DNA of 64,000 bases. Origin: Mastigias papua. Taxonomy: Eukaryota; Cnidaria; Scyphozoa; Rhizostomeae; Mastigiidae. The stretch lies in contig OZ025277.1 in NCBI GenBank assembly GCA_964019165.1, positions 13,757,482 to 13,821,481 on the forward strand. Reading direction: 5' to 3'. Made by a program: the position numbers and the translations under genes. The notes beneath the pieces are model-generated. The model did not search any database, was not told the DNA's origin, and worked only from the letters and a program-made list of their open reading frames with translations. This document shows positions 1-11,900 of this stretch, piece after piece (positions within the stretch are counted from its first letter, which is position 1; the number at the start of each line of letters is the position of its first letter).

Positions 1-110
1 GCAAATGTGTCTACAAGTGCAATTGCAAAGGCAAGGGGATTACCCACATCAAATAAAAAGATCTGCAATAGATAGGTTGGCTCCAGAGAGTGGCATTTCA
101 TTTTAGGATA

Positions 111-360
111 ATTGAGCATGATATAAATTATCATAATTAATTGAGCATGGCATACACTATCATAATTAATTGAGTATAGCATACATTATCATAATTACTT
201 GAAGATGACATACACTATCACACTATCATAATTAATTGAGCATGGCATACATTATCATAATAAATTGAAGATGAGATACACTATCACACTATTATAATTA
301 ATTGAGTATGGCATACATTATCATAATTAATTGAGCATGGCATACATGATCATAATTTAT
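111..360. repeat. 29-bp AT-rich tandem repeat
   Basis: About eight or nine imperfect copies of a 29-bp unit (core atcataattaattgagcatg followed by gcatacatt) run head to tail. Copies differ by point changes and by a small expansion in two of them (actatcacact). The array lies in the intron following the last visible TMX1 exon. No function can be read from it. Confidence 0.8.
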
Positions 361-478
361 CATATAGCATAACATTAAGAATTACAGCTTATGGAATTAA
401 AGTAGATATTTTCACATTCTGGTGATTGTGCTGAGAGCTTACTATACAGTGGTGGTGCTACAAATAAAAAAAACTTAC

Positions 479-1697
479 TGGTATATTGTTGGTAAAGATG
501 TTATGACAAATCTCCCACTCAGTCCTGAAAAAAATTAAGAGCCTAATTAAGAGCCCATTCCTAACACAAGAAAATAAATACAAGAAAATAAAAAACAACA
601 GGGAAAATCATAGACAGGAAAGAATGAAAAAATAATCACCAAATGAAAACACAGCACCAAATGATAATTTATACTACAAAATCAGCATAGAGTGTACAGT
701 ATATCTTCTTATAACCAATGATAAATGGATCCTGCATGTAGAATAAGTTTCATAGAGATTAAAATGCTTTTTCACAACCAACAGTACTTCCAGCCAATTG
801 AAGCTTGGATTTGCAGTAAAACAGCAGAGAAAACACATTTCACAATTCAAGCAAAGCTGCATAAAAATTGGATAGAAAAATAAAGAAATTATGAATAGAA
901 ATTTATACATACATGCAAGTATATACTTACCAGACTCTTGGGTAACATCGACTCCTCCAAAAAGTATTTCTTTGCCTACTGCCCATTCTGCTAACTCCTC
1001 CCATGTGGGCTCCAGATTTCTACATGCTGGGCACCATGGTGCATAACTAGATTTTGGAAAAGACAAATTATCAGAAGACAGTTCAAATTATGGTCAGTGG
1101 CATGCTTCACCTGACATTTGGTGTATAATAACTTCTCCTTAAATCAGAGAATGGAAAATATGTAGTGTATTCACCTAAGACAACAGTAAATTTTATTTCC
1201 TTCAAGTGACTAAAATGTTCTCAGAAATAGTGAAACTGTGATATAGGAACAAGCAATGGCGTTTTCAGGATTAAACCAATATGCATATGCACATGCAAGC
1301 CAGCACTACAGGAACAAGCAAAGTGAAACGGAGACAGTACCAGTATTAAAAAAGAACTTTATTGTGCAATTTGGCAAGAGTAAATATCATACCATATCAA
1401 TATATATTCAAGAGCCTAAGTAAAAACTGTACTTGAAGAACTTAAATGGGGAACAACAAACAACCTTTGGCATGACTTCACTACTTGGCTTCCCAGACAT
1501 ACCATCCTTAGAGTTAAAGCAATGACTTACAATTTTACGAGCCATTCATCATTTAGCATCATTGTCCAATTTGCATCTGTTATTACAAAACTGTTTGGCT
1601 GTCTGTCATTGATAGCATTTGATAAGGCATTTACTGTAACCAACCCTATGAGAAATGTCGATAACACAGTAATACTTCCTTGCAACATTATGACCAT
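479..1697 (-). CDS. TMX1: Thioredoxin-related transmembrane protein 1 (TMX1), 5' part
   Basis: This is a membrane-bound endoplasmic reticulum oxidoreductase of the protein disulfide isomerase family. Three exons are visible: 1697-1531 (start codon, hydrophobic signal peptide, then VITDANW), 1046-931 (YAPWCPACRNLEPTWEELAE, containing the active site) and 524-479 (GLSGRFVITSLPTIY). Junction phases are 2, 1 and 2, and the reading frame is continuous through them. The CPAC active site (about residues 61-64) is the TMX1/TMX4 variant of the CxxC motif, and the start, GLSGRF and LPTIY blocks are collinear with vertebrate TMX1. The start is the ATG at 1697; a second Met lies three codons on. The rest of the thioredoxin fold, the transmembrane helix and the acidic tail lie beyond the left edge. 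The gene is divergent to the HMG20A-type gene. Confidence 0.9.
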
Positions 1698-2241
1698 TCT
1701 ATAAATAAACAGAGATACTTATTTGATATCCTTTTCATATATTCAGGTGATTAAAGTGCATATGTGCTCCGGTATCCAGAGATGAGTTTCTACCCTTCAC
1801 TTCTACTTTTCCTGGCCTACTCCCCTTTCAAAACGCCCTGTAGATTGTGCCTCGATATGGTTAGTGCAGCTATTCACATTTTTCTAAAGTAGACAGGGGG
1901 TAAAATTGATGAGTTGTGTTTAACAATAACTGTAATAACCACAACTTTCGTCAAGTTTCATTTCAATTAGATGACCCTACTGAAGCAGTATGTTGTTTTT
2001 ACTTCTCGAAGCATGGCTAGATAATGTTTAATAAAGCATGTTATTGCTTGCACAATGATATACTTTTGAGTTGCATCCAACTCTCTCCCTAATAAAATAT
2101 TTAGTATTTGGCCTCGTATTAGATTTAATGAATAGAATTTTTGCTACCAGGTGTTATTGCTTTTGATGACTGTTTCCATTCCGAAGGTCGAACTTGGCTA
2201 ACCTTTCTTTTAGCAATACAACTTATCAAGCTATTTCAATC
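1698..2241. promoter_or_regulatory. Divergent intergenic region between TMX1 and HMG20A
   Basis: About 540 bp separate the two start codons, which point away from each other, so the interval probably holds a shared or back-to-back promoter. A pyrimidine tract ending in AG at 2204-2212 could be the acceptor of an HMG20A 5' untranslated exon. No clear TATA box or CpG-rich core is visible. This is inferred from gene orientation only. Confidence 0.4.
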
Positions 2242-3471
2242 ATGAGTGAATGTTATGAAGGAAACAAAAATGACTTCTGTGAGGACGTACACATCCCAGA
2301 CGCAAATGTGTCTTCCGTAGACGAAGCTGGAGATGATAAGCACAATCGAGTAGGCCAACAGACTGATGTTGCCGAGTCGATTATTAGTGAATCAAGCTTA
2401 GACAGCCCGGCTATGATGGAAGAAGGGTCAAAGCGCTCTGCTGGTGCAGCTTTGAAAGGATCATCGAGCAAGAAGCGAAGGAAACTCCTCAAGGATGCAA
2501 ATGCACCGCGTGCTCCTTTAACGGGCTATGTAAGATTTTTGAATGACCATCGTGACAAAGTTCGAAGTGAACATCCGGACTTACCCTTTCATGAGATTAC
2601 CAAGATTCTTGGACAGCAATGGAGTAACTTGCCACAGGAGCAGAAACAGCAATACTTAGACGAAGCAGAGAGGGACAAGGAAAGGTATATGGGTGAGTTA
2701 GAAGATTACCAACAATCTGAGAGGTACAAAGACTTCATGGAACGCAAACGAAAAGAAGCTGCCGAGCTGAATATCTCTGATAATGATGATGAGTTGTACT
2801 GTAGACCGTGCAATCAGCACTTCAATTCATGCCATAACAAAAGAGAACACTTGAGTGGTCGCAGGCACTTACAGGTTATTAGTGAACAGATTACTGGAAG
2901 GAGTGTGAAGGAAGAGCCAAAAGGTGCTTCCGAGCAACCAGTGAAGACCCAAAACCCAGCTGTTCCTTTAGTTACTTCAAATACTAATCAAGATCCTGGG
3001 ACTAAAAACAAACCTTCAACAACAGGACCAAAACTAACAGTTGATGGAAATGTGACCTTTCCTATTTTTACTCCAGAATTTCTTGCTTACACACGTTCTA
3101 AGGAATCAGTGTTTAGGAGACTCAGGAGAGTTAATACAGAGCTGGAGGAGCAGAATACAATACTCAACAAGCAAGTTGATAGTCTCAAGACTGCGAGTGA
3201 CAAACTGAAAGCAGAGATTACTCAGCAGGAAGAGGAAAGCAATTCACTGCAGATTTTTATTGAGAAATTGCGCTCTAAACTAATAGATCATTTCTCAGAG
3301 TTCATCTCATCAAACCTTGGTCAAAGGGCCAATACTGAAAACATTGATGAATGCATTTTTAAAATTGCAGATATGGTAATAGCTGGCAATATAGACTGTA
3401 AAGATGACCTTGCCAGAAAAGTTAAAGAGATCATAACAGATATGAACTATCCATCTGCTGTTGATCTGTAG
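2242..3471 (+). CDS. HMG20A: HMG20A/B-type HMG-box protein with inserted zinc finger
   Basis: A single-exon ORF of 409 residues from the ATG at 2242 (the frame is open further upstream but has no earlier ATG). A nuclear localisation cluster KKRRK (77-81) precedes an HMG box (about 86-157) with [13 protein letters not shown] and [10 protein letters not shown], closely matching vertebrate HMG20A (iBRAF) and HMG20B (BRAF35), non-sequence-specific DNA-bending factors linked to the LSD1/CoREST complex. After the conserved block FPIFTPEFL (about 273-281) comes a coiled coil (about 290-350) that in the family mediates dimerisation. Unusual: between box and coiled coil lies a U1/matrin-type C2H2 finger, Cys187, Cys190, His203, His209 (C-x2-C-x12-H-x5-H, with HLSGRRH). 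Human HMG20A as I recall it has no finger there. A VKEE motif (222-225) fits a SUMO site. A 20A versus 20B assignment is not safe; the gene may be pro-orthologous to both. Confidence 0.9.
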   Translation: MSECYEGNKNDFCEDVHIPDANVSSVDEAGDDKHNRVGQQTDVAESIISESSLDSPAMMEEGSKRSAGAALKGSSSKKRRKLLKDANAPRAPLTGYVRFLNDHRDKVRSEHPDLPFHEITKILGQQWSNLPQEQKQQYLDEAERDKERYMGELEDYQQSERYKDFMERKRKEAAELNISDNDDELYCRPCNQHFNSCHNKREHLSGRRHLQVISEQITGRSVKEEPKGASEQPVKTQNPAVPLVTSNTNQDPGTKNKPSTTGPKLTVDGNVTFPIFTPEFLAYTRSKESVFRRLRRVNTELEEQNTILNKQVDSLKTASDKLKAEITQQEEESNSLQIFIEKLRSKLIDHFSEFISSNLGQRANTENIDECIFKIADMVIAGNIDCKDDLARKVKEIITDMNYPSAVDL

Positions 3472-5697
3472 AACATAGAAGAGCTTTTTGGCTTGTTACT
3501 TAAGATATGTTTTAAGTGTATATAGACCTTTTGTTTTTGTGGGTTGCAAAGTGTGTTTTAAAACTGGTACTGTTCTGTGGTTCCTTTGTTTACATCATGG
3601 TGCATCATTGATGATGTTAGATCTCAAAATTATTGAGTTTTGTATATGTAACTTAGCCAGAGGCTACTCTTGCAATGAAAGATTTGAATGTTTGGATTTA
3701 GACATCAATGGGTTGACTATGAGTTTATTTGTTACTTACAATGAAAGGAGGCTGTGAGTAATTGTGAAAGGGCCTATGTTGAACTTGGGAAATTTGGTTG
3801 ATGAATGAGGAAAGCCCATTACAATATGGGGAAATGTATTGTCACAACTGTAATAGTGAAGGTCAAGTGCACAATACCATAGATCTGTATGTAAAGCCTG
3901 ATTGTGTGAAAGGTCAATTGTAAAGAGAGATGGAATTGTCAGAAGTATATTCTGTGTTTGAGAAGTCCCCAGCTACTACAGGAATGATGACAGCAGCTTG
4001 CTAAAATCTTCATCTGTGAGAAGTTCACCCATGTCCAGATTCTCTGGATGCTGACATTATTAGGGATGTGACACCCTTATTTGTACATCTGGTTACCAAG
4101 ACATGTGGAGCACTTTGCACTGTTTTATCACGAATTTAACTTCAATTGCCTACCTGCCCTGAAATAATGTTTTGGGGAGACGTGTCTGTGATAATTGAAA
4201 GTGTTGACTTGTGTTGTGTGCATAGAGTTTGTTTTGTGTCGTTATTATTAAGGTGTTGTTGTGATTGGCCGCATGGTTCTTTTTGGTTTGTATTGTTGCT
4301 CATTGTCCTTGTCATAGTTTTTGCTGGCATGTTAAGTATTGTTGTGTGTTTGTGTTCCTGGGGGATTAGGGATGTTGTTGTGCGTGGATTGTGTGGCTGA
4401 GTGGATGAGGTGAGTAGTGGATCGACGTTGTTAGTGAATAATTAGAACTCGTGATTTTTGCTGACTGATTCTATATGTTTATTGTTGTTTTGGAAAGTTT
4501 GTGTTTGAGAGCCATAAAAGTACTACAACTTGCACAACCAGTTTCTCAGTCTTGAAACAACATTGTTCTAGGGTGGATGGGTGTATGTGTAAGGCCTGTA
4601 GTCACCATTAGGGGGGCAAGGGAGCAAGGTACCCCCAGGTGCCATAGAGTTGGCAACTTTTAAATTAACTCTGCAAGTTAGCTTCAGAAGCAGCTAGGTG
4701 AAGTTTGATCTCAAATTCACATCCATCACTTTTTCCAAAATCATCACATCAGAGCTTGGGCTGGAGAAATAAAGACTCAGCAAATATTTTTTATGACATA
4801 AATTCATTGAATTCAAAACAAATATCTATTTCTAAAATACTCTGCAAATTGAGCACCGGTTGACCCCCTCCCCCTTCATTTTCCTTGATAAACTGTCACT
4901 GTGTAAGGTCCATAAACTTACCAAGTTGATATGTATATGTGTTTTTTGTCTTTTTTTGTACGTATCCGAAGGATTCATGGCAGGTAGAGGTACACATTTT
5001 TATAGGAAAACCACTTTTTCCTCTGAGCCTCAATTTTCGTAACTTTCCCTGAAATTGAGGCTGAGATTTTCGTAATATTTTCTTAATTTTATGGGAGTAA
5101 ACTTGCTAAAAAAGGCTATGATTATTTGTTACAAAAGTTTGATCTTTGGTAACTAAGATTATCAAAGAAAAGTGTCGGTCTTTGTAAAGGAGCTTGCAAA
5201 GAATGAGCTAATATCGATTTCTGGCACGGAAAAACAGGTGACTTTTGGAACTTGAGCCTCGGTAGTTTCTTAAGATTTTATTAAGATTTTGACTTCTTGA
5301 GCCTCATTTTCTTATAAACCTTTTTCTTATAAAAAACGTGTATTTGAAAAAGCTAGATATAGGGAATACGATGTGCTTTGAATAACATCTAAGCTTGCCT
5401 TTCCTTATATGTAAAACTGCTCATTGCAGAGTCCAATCCGGGCCTGAATAGGGTGTTTTTAGTGATGGAAAGACTTCATACAACGGGGCATTTGGATCTT
5501 TTCGTACGTTGTCGCATAGTGTGGTATTTCTTTAATCTCTATACAATCACCCGCTCACGAAGGTCGTTATCAAGGCCTGGGATCTAATACGCTAGACCAG
5601 ACCCAGACCATAGATGTAAACAATTTTAGTCGAGGGAAGGCGGAGTTTCAGACTTTGGGACACTTGGTGAACTTGGAAGGCCACTCGCTTTGACACC
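3472..5697. other. Intergenic stretch, HMG20A 3' side to SUOX 5' side
   Basis: Contains the presumed HMG20A 3' untranslated region (T/G-rich, with AATAAA at 4768-4773 as a distant candidate signal). I see no further gene: the ORFs here are short, lack family resemblance and have no splice context. The last 200 bp, before the SUOX start, is somewhat less AT-rich and probably contains its promoter. Confidence 0.5.
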
Positions 5698-7449
5698 ATG
5701 ATTGCGAGAGTATGGCAGTGCTGCAAAAGTTCACAAGTGAATACGGTTCAAATCCGCAACTATGCACAGCTGAATAGGCAACGTTGCAAATTTGGTTTTC
5801 TGAACGCGGCCCTGAGAGGACTCTATCATGGTAGACCTAGTGATGGACATACGAAAGGATTTCATAGTGAAACCAGCTCAGAGGGCAAATTGCTGCTTTG
5901 CAAGACATCTGATGGAAGTAAATCAAACTTGAAATTTGTGGTTCTAGGTGCACTGGCTGGTGCAGCAGCATTTCTGACGTACTTTAGTCAGTCGGAGTTG
6001 AATGGCAAAGAAGCACAGGATAGACCAGAAAGTCCCACCCTTTATAGCAAGGAAGAGATATCAAAGCATAAGTCCAAGGACACTGGTATATGGGTCACAT
6101 ATCAGCATAATGTTTATGATATTACAGAGTTTGTTGAAGGTCACCCAGGAGGGCCTAGCAAAATTATGCTTGCAGCTGGGGGAGCTGTTGAGCCCTACTG
6201 GGACATGTATGCAATCCATAAGAAGGCAGAAGTCTTAGAAATCCTTGAAGAGTATAGAATCGGGGAGATAAAAATTGAAGACAGACTTGAACCAAAAGAG
6301 AAGAAGGAGGGACCATTTGCCCATGAACCAACAAGACACCCAGCTCTGATAGCAAATTCACAGCAGCCTTTCAATGCAGAAACGCCACCTGAATTGGCTA
6401 TGGACAGTTTTATCACACCAAATGAACTGTTCTTTGTTCGTAACCATCTGCCAGTTCCTGTCATTGATGAGAAGGACTTCAGCCTTGATGTTCAAATTGA
6501 GGGTATGAAAGGTATTAGGTTGTCATTGCAAGACCTCAAGACCAAATTCAAGGCCCACAAGGTAACTTCAGCCCTGCAATGTGCTGGCAATAGGAGGAGT
6601 CAAATGAATGAGGTAAAACCTGTGAGGGGATTAAACTGGACATCTACTGCTATAAGTAATGCACAGTGGGAGGGTGTATTGTTGAGAGATGTTCTGCAAT
6701 ATGCTGGTGTTGATGTGAGTGATCCAGATGGAGAAATCAGACATATTCAGTTTGAAGGACTTGATGTTGATCCAACAAAAGCTCCATATGCAGCCTCTAT
6801 CTCAGCTACCAAAGCCTTTGACCCACGTGGTGATGTTCTGCTTGCTTATAGTATGAATGGGAAACCACTCCCAAGAGACCATGGTTACCCTCTACGTGTT
6901 GTTGCTCCTGGGATAGTTGGAGCTCGAAATGTTAAATGGCTTTGCAAGATTGTGGCAAGTAAAGATGAGAGCCCTGGCCATTGGCAGCAAAATGATTATA
7001 AAGGCTTTTCTCCAAATATTGACTGGCATAATGTAGATTTTAAATCTGCCCCCGCAATACAGGAGTTGCCTGTTGTGTCTGGAATATGCTCTCCAAGAAA
7101 TGGCAATACAGTTCATGAGAGTGAGGAATTCGTTACAGTTCAGGGCTATGCGTATAGTGGAGGTGGAAGGGGAATTGTCAGAGTTGATGTCTCTGGTGAT
7201 GCTGGTAAGACATGGCACACAGCCACTTTGACACAGGCAGATCAGCAACTTGACCGCATGTGGTCATGGACACAATGGTCAGTTGAGGTTCCCATCCCTG
7301 AGACCCATAATGGATCAGTGGAAGTTTGCTGCAAGGCTGTTGATAGCTCTTACAATACACAGCCAGAGAATGTGGGACCAATTTGGAATTTACGAGGAGT
7401 TCTTAATAATTCTTGGCACCGCATTAATCTTTCAGTGGAAACAGACTAA
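5698..7449 (+). CDS. SUOX: Sulfite oxidase, mitochondrial
   Basis: A single-exon ORF of 583 residues. The enzyme oxidises sulfite to sulfate in the mitochondrial intermembrane space, the last step of cysteine catabolism, passing electrons from molybdenum to its haem and then to cytochrome c. Residues 1-70 are basic and Ser/Thr-rich with few acidic residues, as in a mitochondrial presequence, followed by a hydrophobic stretch (about 79-95) that can act as the intermembrane sorting signal. The cytochrome b5 domain (about 113-192) has the HPGG motif with haem ligands His149 and His174 at the usual 25-residue spacing. The molybdopterin domain follows, with FFVRNHLPVP and ALQCAGNRR (molybdenum ligand Cys295), then the C-terminal dimerisation domain. 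All key residues are present. The ATG is at the end of the 5' sequence gacaccATG. No intron is visible. Confidence 0.97.
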   Translation: MIARVWQCCKSSQVNTVQIRNYAQLNRQRCKFGFLNAALRGLYHGRPSDGHTKGFHSETSSEGKLLLCKTSDGSKSNLKFVVLGALAGAAAFLTYFSQSELNGKEAQDRPESPTLYSKEEISKHKSKDTGIWVTYQHNVYDITEFVEGHPGGPSKIMLAAGGAVEPYWDMYAIHKKAEVLEILEEYRIGEIKIEDRLEPKEKKEGPFAHEPTRHPALIANSQQPFNAETPPELAMDSFITPNELFFVRNHLPVPVIDEKDFSLDVQIEGMKGIRLSLQDLKTKFKAHKVTSALQCAGNRRSQMNEVKPVRGLNWTSTAISNAQWEGVLLRDVLQYAGVDVSDPDGEIRHIQFEGLDVDPTKAPYAASISATKAFDPRGDVLLAYSMNGKPLPRDHGYPLRVVAPGIVGARNVKWLCKIVASKDESPGHWQQNDYKGFSPNIDWHNVDFKSAPAIQELPVVSGICSPRNGNTVHESEEFVTVQGYAYSGGGRGIVRVDVSGDAGKTWHTATLTQADQQLDRMWSWTQWSVEVPIPETHNGSVEVCCKAVDSSYNTQPENVGPIWNLRGVLNNSWHRINLSVETD

Positions 7450-8930
7450 AAGTGCCCTTCCTCCTTGTATAAAAGTGCATGCATTTTGTGACATGATAAT
7501 AAGCTCATATTCACTAGCTCAGAATTTTAGGAAATGTTCAAAACTTACAGACATTTTTTGTTATGTGAAGGAATATCATCTTTATGGTCTCCCATTGAGT
7601 TAGAGCTATCTAAAAGCAATTTTCTTATGTAGTCTAAATTATGCCTTTTTATAAGGGTTGTTTTATAGCCTTAATTTCTTCATAGTACCTTATGCTCAAG
7701 GGAGTTTATTGTGAGTGTTTGTAAAGTTTGATAGATTTACATCTTTTCCATCCCTGAACCACTATGATATTCATTAGAGAAGATCCTTGAATAGAAATCT
7801 AAGCCATTATTTGGTAACATGTACAGCATCCAATCCTATTATTGCAGGTGTAGTCTTAACCATGCCTTTCACCCCAAAAGCAATGATCCAATATTTTTAT
7901 CCAATTTTATATTTAGTGCCCCGGCCCTATAATGACATTAGTGCCCTATTTTCAAATTTGAATGTACATCAAAATTTGGGTAAAAGATATAGCTAGGTAT
8001 TGTTCAGTCTAATTAGGGTTTAAGCACATAATGATGAATGCAGATATATAATAGCATTAATGTAGCATATTTTGTTTTTCAATGCAGATTATGATTCTCA
8101 ATATATATTTATTAGTCTTCTTTGCCAGCAAATCCTCAACATCATGGCTCTAGTTTGCATCTTGTTCATCTTCATCTGAATTCAAATCAAGGAATAGATC
8201 CTCTGATTCAGTTTTTGAAGTAATTGTGTTGTTTATTCCACATATGGCAAGCTTTTTTTTTCATTAGATTTAGTTGCTCCAATGATTCTTTTTAGTAAAA
8301 TTAAAGTAGATTGAAGTAAAATTTGCTAGAGGATAGTAATTTTACTTCCTGCTAATTGCAAGAACAAAATGTTTTTATTTATTAGTTTGGAAGCATTCCT
8401 CTAGTCGCAGACTAACTTTGAAAGAGCCCCATGTAGCTAGCATGCCTCGATTTATCCACATCTGATATGATATACCTAGCTGTAATAAAGTTTTGGGACG
8501 GCATAACTTTCGGACGCTAAGCATTTCGGACGGTAAAATTTTGGGACCACATATTTGTCCGAAAATTTAACCATCCGATATTACTGGGGAATAATGCAGG
8601 TCACTTCACGAAACAAGACACAAGCATTCTTTTATCACGTGATGATGTCAAGTGTTTAGTTCTCCAATCAAAATTCATCATTCTGCAGAGCCTCGGTTTG
8701 ACATTCATACAAAAATAAGCGGGAGGGAATATCAAACGACCTTCGATCGAACCGTAGTTCATTAATAGATTACTTGGAAAGGACTTATTCTAAGACACTG
8801 TACACTTTTTCTGCAAAAATTGCTGGATTAATCAGCCTGTACGTTAACTTGAAAGACAGAAGAGTTCTGGAAGTTCTTGTAGCCGCAAGACTTAACTGTG
8901 AGGTACTAGGCCAAGCGAGCGTACCGCAGC
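7450..8930. other. Intergenic stretch between SUOX and NEK2
   Basis: SUOX 3' flank, then AT-rich DNA without recognisable genes. Around 8500-8580 a short stretch repeats the motif ttcggacg/ttgggac several times with slight changes, of unknown origin. The final 350 bp before the NEK2 start should contain its promoter. Confidence 0.5.
8635..8642. promoter_or_regulatory. E-box palindrome TCACGTGA upstream of NEK2
   Basis: A perfect 8-bp palindrome with the CACGTG core (the site class bound by USF, MYC/MAX and TFE bHLH factors) lies 289 bp upstream of the NEK2 start codon and is followed at once by TGATGTCA, a CRE-like octamer. Position fits a proximal promoter; a chance occurrence cannot be excluded. 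Confidence 0.35.
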
Positions 8931-11900
8931 ATGCCGTCAAGCAAAACAGAAGACTACGAAGTCATTCAAACTATCGGATCAGGGTCATATGGTACATGTA
9001 GGAAAATAAGACGCAAGAATGATGGCAAAGTAAGTAAAATTTTGACTCTTGCTCTGTGCATTTAGCTGCTATAAAAGTATATTTTTATTTGAGCGTGATT
9101 TTCTACTTGAGCATACCCAGGCAGCCATCTTAATGTCTCATACAGATGACCATTCGCACCCTACATAGAGAGTGAAATTTGTTAAATGGAAAGCGTAGCA
9201 GTTTGACTGTACAATCATGTATCAGCTGAGACTTAACTGTGCCAAACTTAGCCAAATTTGACTTAAAGTCTGTTTGGTTGTAGTAGGATGGACACATTTA
9301 AACTTGCCTCAGTTCTGGATAAACAATAATGATTTTTTAGATCCTTGTTTGGAAAGAACTTAATTATGGCCAAATGACAGAGTCTGAGAAGCAGATGCTT
9401 GTATCAGAGGTGAATCTACTAAGAGAGCTCAGGCACAGCAACATAGTGCGTTATTATGATAGAATTATCGACAGGGCCAAAGCAAAGATATATATTGTGA
9501 TGGAACATTGTGAAAAGGGTGATCTAAGCAGTATCATTTCCAGGCATAAGAGAGAAAGGTAGTTATTATCCTTTATAGTATGACTCTTTTGTAATGTCAT
9601 TTGCAACTATGATTGAAGAGGATTAAAATTTAATATTGGATATCCAGCATAAAAATATAAACTGCATTTTACCAAGTATTGCATGGCTATCTTCAAATCA
9701 AAAAAGTTGAGTACCATTTATATGCAGAAATACTAAATAGGCTAGAATCAGTGTTCCATATAAGTTAAGTAGAGCATAGACAGTGTAGCATTGAAGTTTT
9801 TAGTTCATTAATAAAAATTATTTTAGGTTTATCAATAAAAAAATTGTTTTAGTCAACATAAAAAATGGATGAATTTCACCACTTTTAATCTTTATGATAA
9901 TGGTGAAGTAGTGTTTGTTGCAAGGTGGAGAGGAAAATACCTTTATTTATTTTTTTGGTTTGTCAAAGTCCTAAAATCCAATATTTTATTGTAAGTTATA
10001 ATGGGTTAATGTATGTTTAACCTTTTTCTAAGTTTTGTCAAGCAAACTATCAGCAACCTGTAAATATATTCTTTGAAATACTTCAATTTTAAACCTTCAA
10101 AACAAACAATTTTTTATTAATTAATTTTTACATAATGAAACTTCAGAAGTATAATACCTTTTCTTTTTTAGCCTTTTTAGCTCTTGCATCATGTATCATT
10201 TTTGTTGTATTTATTTATCCATGACTGATTTAGTGTATTGCAGTGATAGGGAATCACACACCCACAAAATTCAAAGATGAGTGCATCAGTTCTCCTTAGA
10301 GCTCATTGGAGTGTTGTCTCATATGAGGAGCTGGCTAAATGCCTAATAGTGTTTGAAAATTATTGCTGTCTTCTTGTTAGTTAAGGATTTTGGACATAGT
10401 TCACATTGCAACTACTATATATATGATCTACATCTATTCATGTGACTTATATTGGTATGAATGATATGACTGTAAGTTCATATGCTCTTGGAATATTGCT
10501 TGTAGGCATAAAGTCATGAAGAAAGTATCACTCGTGTGTTAATATCCTTTTTGCCCTTTTCCAATTTGATTTTATATGAATCTTTTTTATGATGCTAGGT
10601 TGAAACTAATTGTTAGCATCTATCTCATTTGGTGAATTGGGATTTGAGTCTCATTCATTATACATAGCCATTCAGGTTATAGGAGTATTAGTGGGGGAAA
10701 GTTTCTTTTGAAAGATATTTTGCTCATGACTTTATCTTGCTTACCTTAGGCTTATTATTATCAAAACTTGCAACTTCATTTGCAGAAAGTACATTGAGGA
10801 GCGTTTTGTTTGGAAGGTCATGCATCAGCTCTCTCTAGCATTACAAGAATGTCACAAAAAGAAGAGTGGTGGACATATCCTTCACAGAGACTTAAAACCA
10901 GCAAATGTCTTCCTAGATGCAGATGGAAATGTAAAACTAGGTGATTTTGGACTTGCTAGAGTTCTGCATGAGACTAGTTTTGCAAAGACTTTTGTTGGTA
11001 CTCCTTATTACATGTCACCAGTAAGTTGGTTTGACTCTTTCATATTTCAACAATCTTCATTGTTAGCTATCTTATGTCCCTATAAATATTTGGGTAGATA
11101 TGTATAAGGGCTTGAGGTGAAACTCTTAGTTCAATTTTTAAGACTGCATGCACTATTTCAATTTTACACAAATGTCATTTTTGACTTAGAGATATACCCT
11201 TTATGGTGACCATGACTCTAATGTCACTCTATACAGCCTCTTAACTAGCAAGATTAATCTTGCTATAAAATTTTTATATCCACACCCAGATATGGATGTG
11301 GCAGGGTGTGGCTTAATTTAAACTTTGTATATAAAATACCTTCCAGCTTTCATATTGATACTAAGGAAGTAAGATTGCTCTAAGTGCATACTGTTTGATA
11401 CCGAATATTCTATTTTTCATATTTGCTTCACACTTAAAATGTACACCTGAGATAAGGTGCACACTTCCACACCTGCCATTTGCTCGTGCACACTATAGAT
11501 CTAGTCGAAAAAGGTCACACCCTGCAGTCCGGTCTCTCCATACACTCCCGTGGCTCCGTCACTGGATACTCATAAGCTATATGTACAATAGATTTGCACA
11601 ATGTTGAAACTACAGTAAAACCTGAACCCTACCTGGCCTTGCCCGGAAAGGCGCTCGATCAAATGCGAGCGCCTAAAACGGGCATAAAATTATGCATGGA
11701 GTGCGATATGTCGAGCACGCACATTCTTGAAGTCGAAGGTATGCATTCTTAGAAGGGGTGCATAACATTGCACCTAAATTGTTCAAGGGATTCGTTTATT
11801 AGAGGACCTTCGTTTGCTCAGGGCAAGGCCAGTCCTACATAAATTTGTTTGAGCAATTTCTAATTCCTTAATCTCATAACGCTTCTCTAGCTTTGAACGT

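Noticed and set aside
1..62. Hydrophobic minus-strand open piece after a cag acceptor that resembles a TMX1 transmembrane exon (GNPLAFAIALVDTF)
   Set aside because: The coding block that should precede it in TMX1 (end of the thioredoxin fold) is absent between 63 and 478, and the phase does not follow from the exon at 479-524. Too short to support.
2194..2241. Sixteen extra N-terminal codons of the HMG20A frame beginning at TTG
   Set aside because: There is no ATG; an acceptor-like tract lies within it, and the first ATG at 2242 is a better start.
6164..7381. Several minus-strand and shifted ORFs across SUOX
   Set aside because: Shadows of the SUOX coding frame.
8774..9001. Open frame over the NEK2 5' region in another frame
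   Set aside because: It starts at TTG and overlaps the clear NEK2 first exon, which is read in a different frame.
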